A program made the translations under genes and the position numbers. The notes beneath the pieces were generated by a model. That model was not told where the DNA came from. It saw nothing but the letters and a program-made list of their open reading frames with translations, and ran no database searches. Below, in pieces: positions 63,626 through 64,000 of a DNA stretch of 64,000 nucleotides (positions are counted from its first letter, which is position 1; each line of letters begins with the position of its first letter). The stretch is taken from assembly GCF_016802865.1 (NCBI RefSeq), contig NZ_JAEVHM010000008.1:1-64000 (forward strand), given 5' to 3'. The stretch is from Micromonospora parastrephiae (lineage in GTDB: Bacteria; Actinomycetota; Actinomycetes; Mycobacteriales; Micromonosporaceae).

Positions 63626-64000
63626 CTACAACCAGCCGTCCCGCCGCGCACGCCACACCGCCTCCAACCGGTTCCGAGCACCGGTCTTGCGCAGAATCGC
63701 CGACAGATGGTTGCGCACCGTCCCATGTGCCAGGTACAGGCGGACAGCGATCTCCTTGAGAGGCAGACCTTCGGCGGCCATCCGCAGCACATCCATCTCC
63801 CGGGGCGTCAACGGGCTCTCCGTGGGCCACAGCACCGCCGCCGCAGCGGCCGGGTCGATCGCACGCTCCCCGGCGGCGAGCGTGCGGATCGCCCGCACCA
63901 ACTCCGCCAGGGAGCCATCCTTGCCGACCAGACCCCGAGCGCCGGCCGCCAGCGCCGCCTCCACCAGCGCCGGACTCCACCGCGGACTCATCGCCAACAC
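63626..64000 (-). CDS. Second NarL/FixJ-type response regulator (5' end outside window)
   Basis: The visible 124 residues cover the end of a receiver domain (AALAAGARGLVGKDGSLAEL with the conserved Lys) and a LuxR helix-turn-helix: LTPREMDVLRMAAEGLPLKE and LYLAHGTVRNHLSAILRKTG. The real N-terminus lies beyond 64000; the GTG at 64000 is probably an internal Val. It is parallel to ramR, about 120 bases upstream, and could control the ram cluster or form a pair with a kinase outside the window. Confidence 0.85.
   Translation of the reverse strand: MLAMSPRWSPALVEAALAAGARGLVGKDGSLAELVRAIRTLAAGERAIDPAAAAAVLWPTESPLTPREMDVLRMAAEGLPLKEIAVRLYLAHGTVRNHLSAILRKTGARNRLEAVWRARRDGWL

Overview
The window is high-GC actinobacterial DNA with dense, closely packed genes, many GTG starts and typical actinomycete families: mycothiol-type DinB proteins, an F420-type luciferase-like oxidoreductase, Eis-type acetyltransferases, an HspR/HAIR-controlled Hsp20, DUF6319, DUF6069, and a SapB-type (ram/amf) lanthipeptide cluster. 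This points to a filamentous actinomycete. A Micromonosporaceae host such as Micromonospora is my best inference, but it rests on gene content, not on a marker gene. I see no rRNA, tRNA, CRISPR array, insertion sequence or prophage.

Layout. 0-5.7 kb: a truncated coiled-coil protein, relics of a TetR/MFS pair, a divergent MmyB-type regulator and SDR pair around a long operator, and small housekeeping genes. 5.7-10.7 kb: a three-gene operon for secreted murein turnover (nagZ-namZ-amiE-like). 10.8-13.4 kb: a DrrA/NodI-type ABC exporter with two permeases. 13.5-27.9 kb: regulator/enzyme pairs (MarR with a metallo-beta-lactamase-fold lactonase; Rrf2 with an NAD-binding protein), oxidoreductases, acetyltransferases, a membrane-anchored STAND/TPR protein and a GT39-like glycosyltransferase. 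28-30.2 kb: a two-gene membrane module of unknown function. 30.5-42.6 kb: small regulators, Hsp20, a tyrosine recombinase, an acyl-CoA dehydrogenase, LtrA, thymidine kinase, an MFS protein, GDPD and an acyltransferase. 42.7-45.2 kb: cydAB. 45-56.4 kb: acetyltransferases, a peroxiredoxin, an oxalate/formate-type MFS transporter with its tiny partner protein, zwf, a secreted hexosaminidase and a hydrolase.

The most notable locus is 56.4-64 kb, a complete SapB-like class III lanthipeptide cluster in the order ramC-ramS-ramA-ramB, followed by convergent ramR and a second NarL/FixJ-type regulator gene cut by the window edge. The 39-residue precursor at 59201-59320 has a core almost identical to the Streptomyces aerial-hyphae morphogen SapB. 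Its gene is coupled to ramC and is followed by a strong stem-loop that could set the ratio of precursor to transporter.

A second theme is broken reading frames. At least eight otherwise well-conserved genes carry a one- or two-base frameshift or an in-frame stop: aldo/keto reductase, DUF2087, acyl-CoA dehydrogenase (twice), LtrA, GDPD, the OFA-type MFS, hexosaminidase and ramA. This density looks more like indel errors in the assembly than real gene decay, so these genes may be intact in the organism. Regulatory structure is unusually readable: long inverted repeats sit between several divergent gene pairs, bidirectional hairpins separate convergent genes, and several genes have a TANNNT box exactly six bases before the start codon, as expected for leaderless mRNAs.
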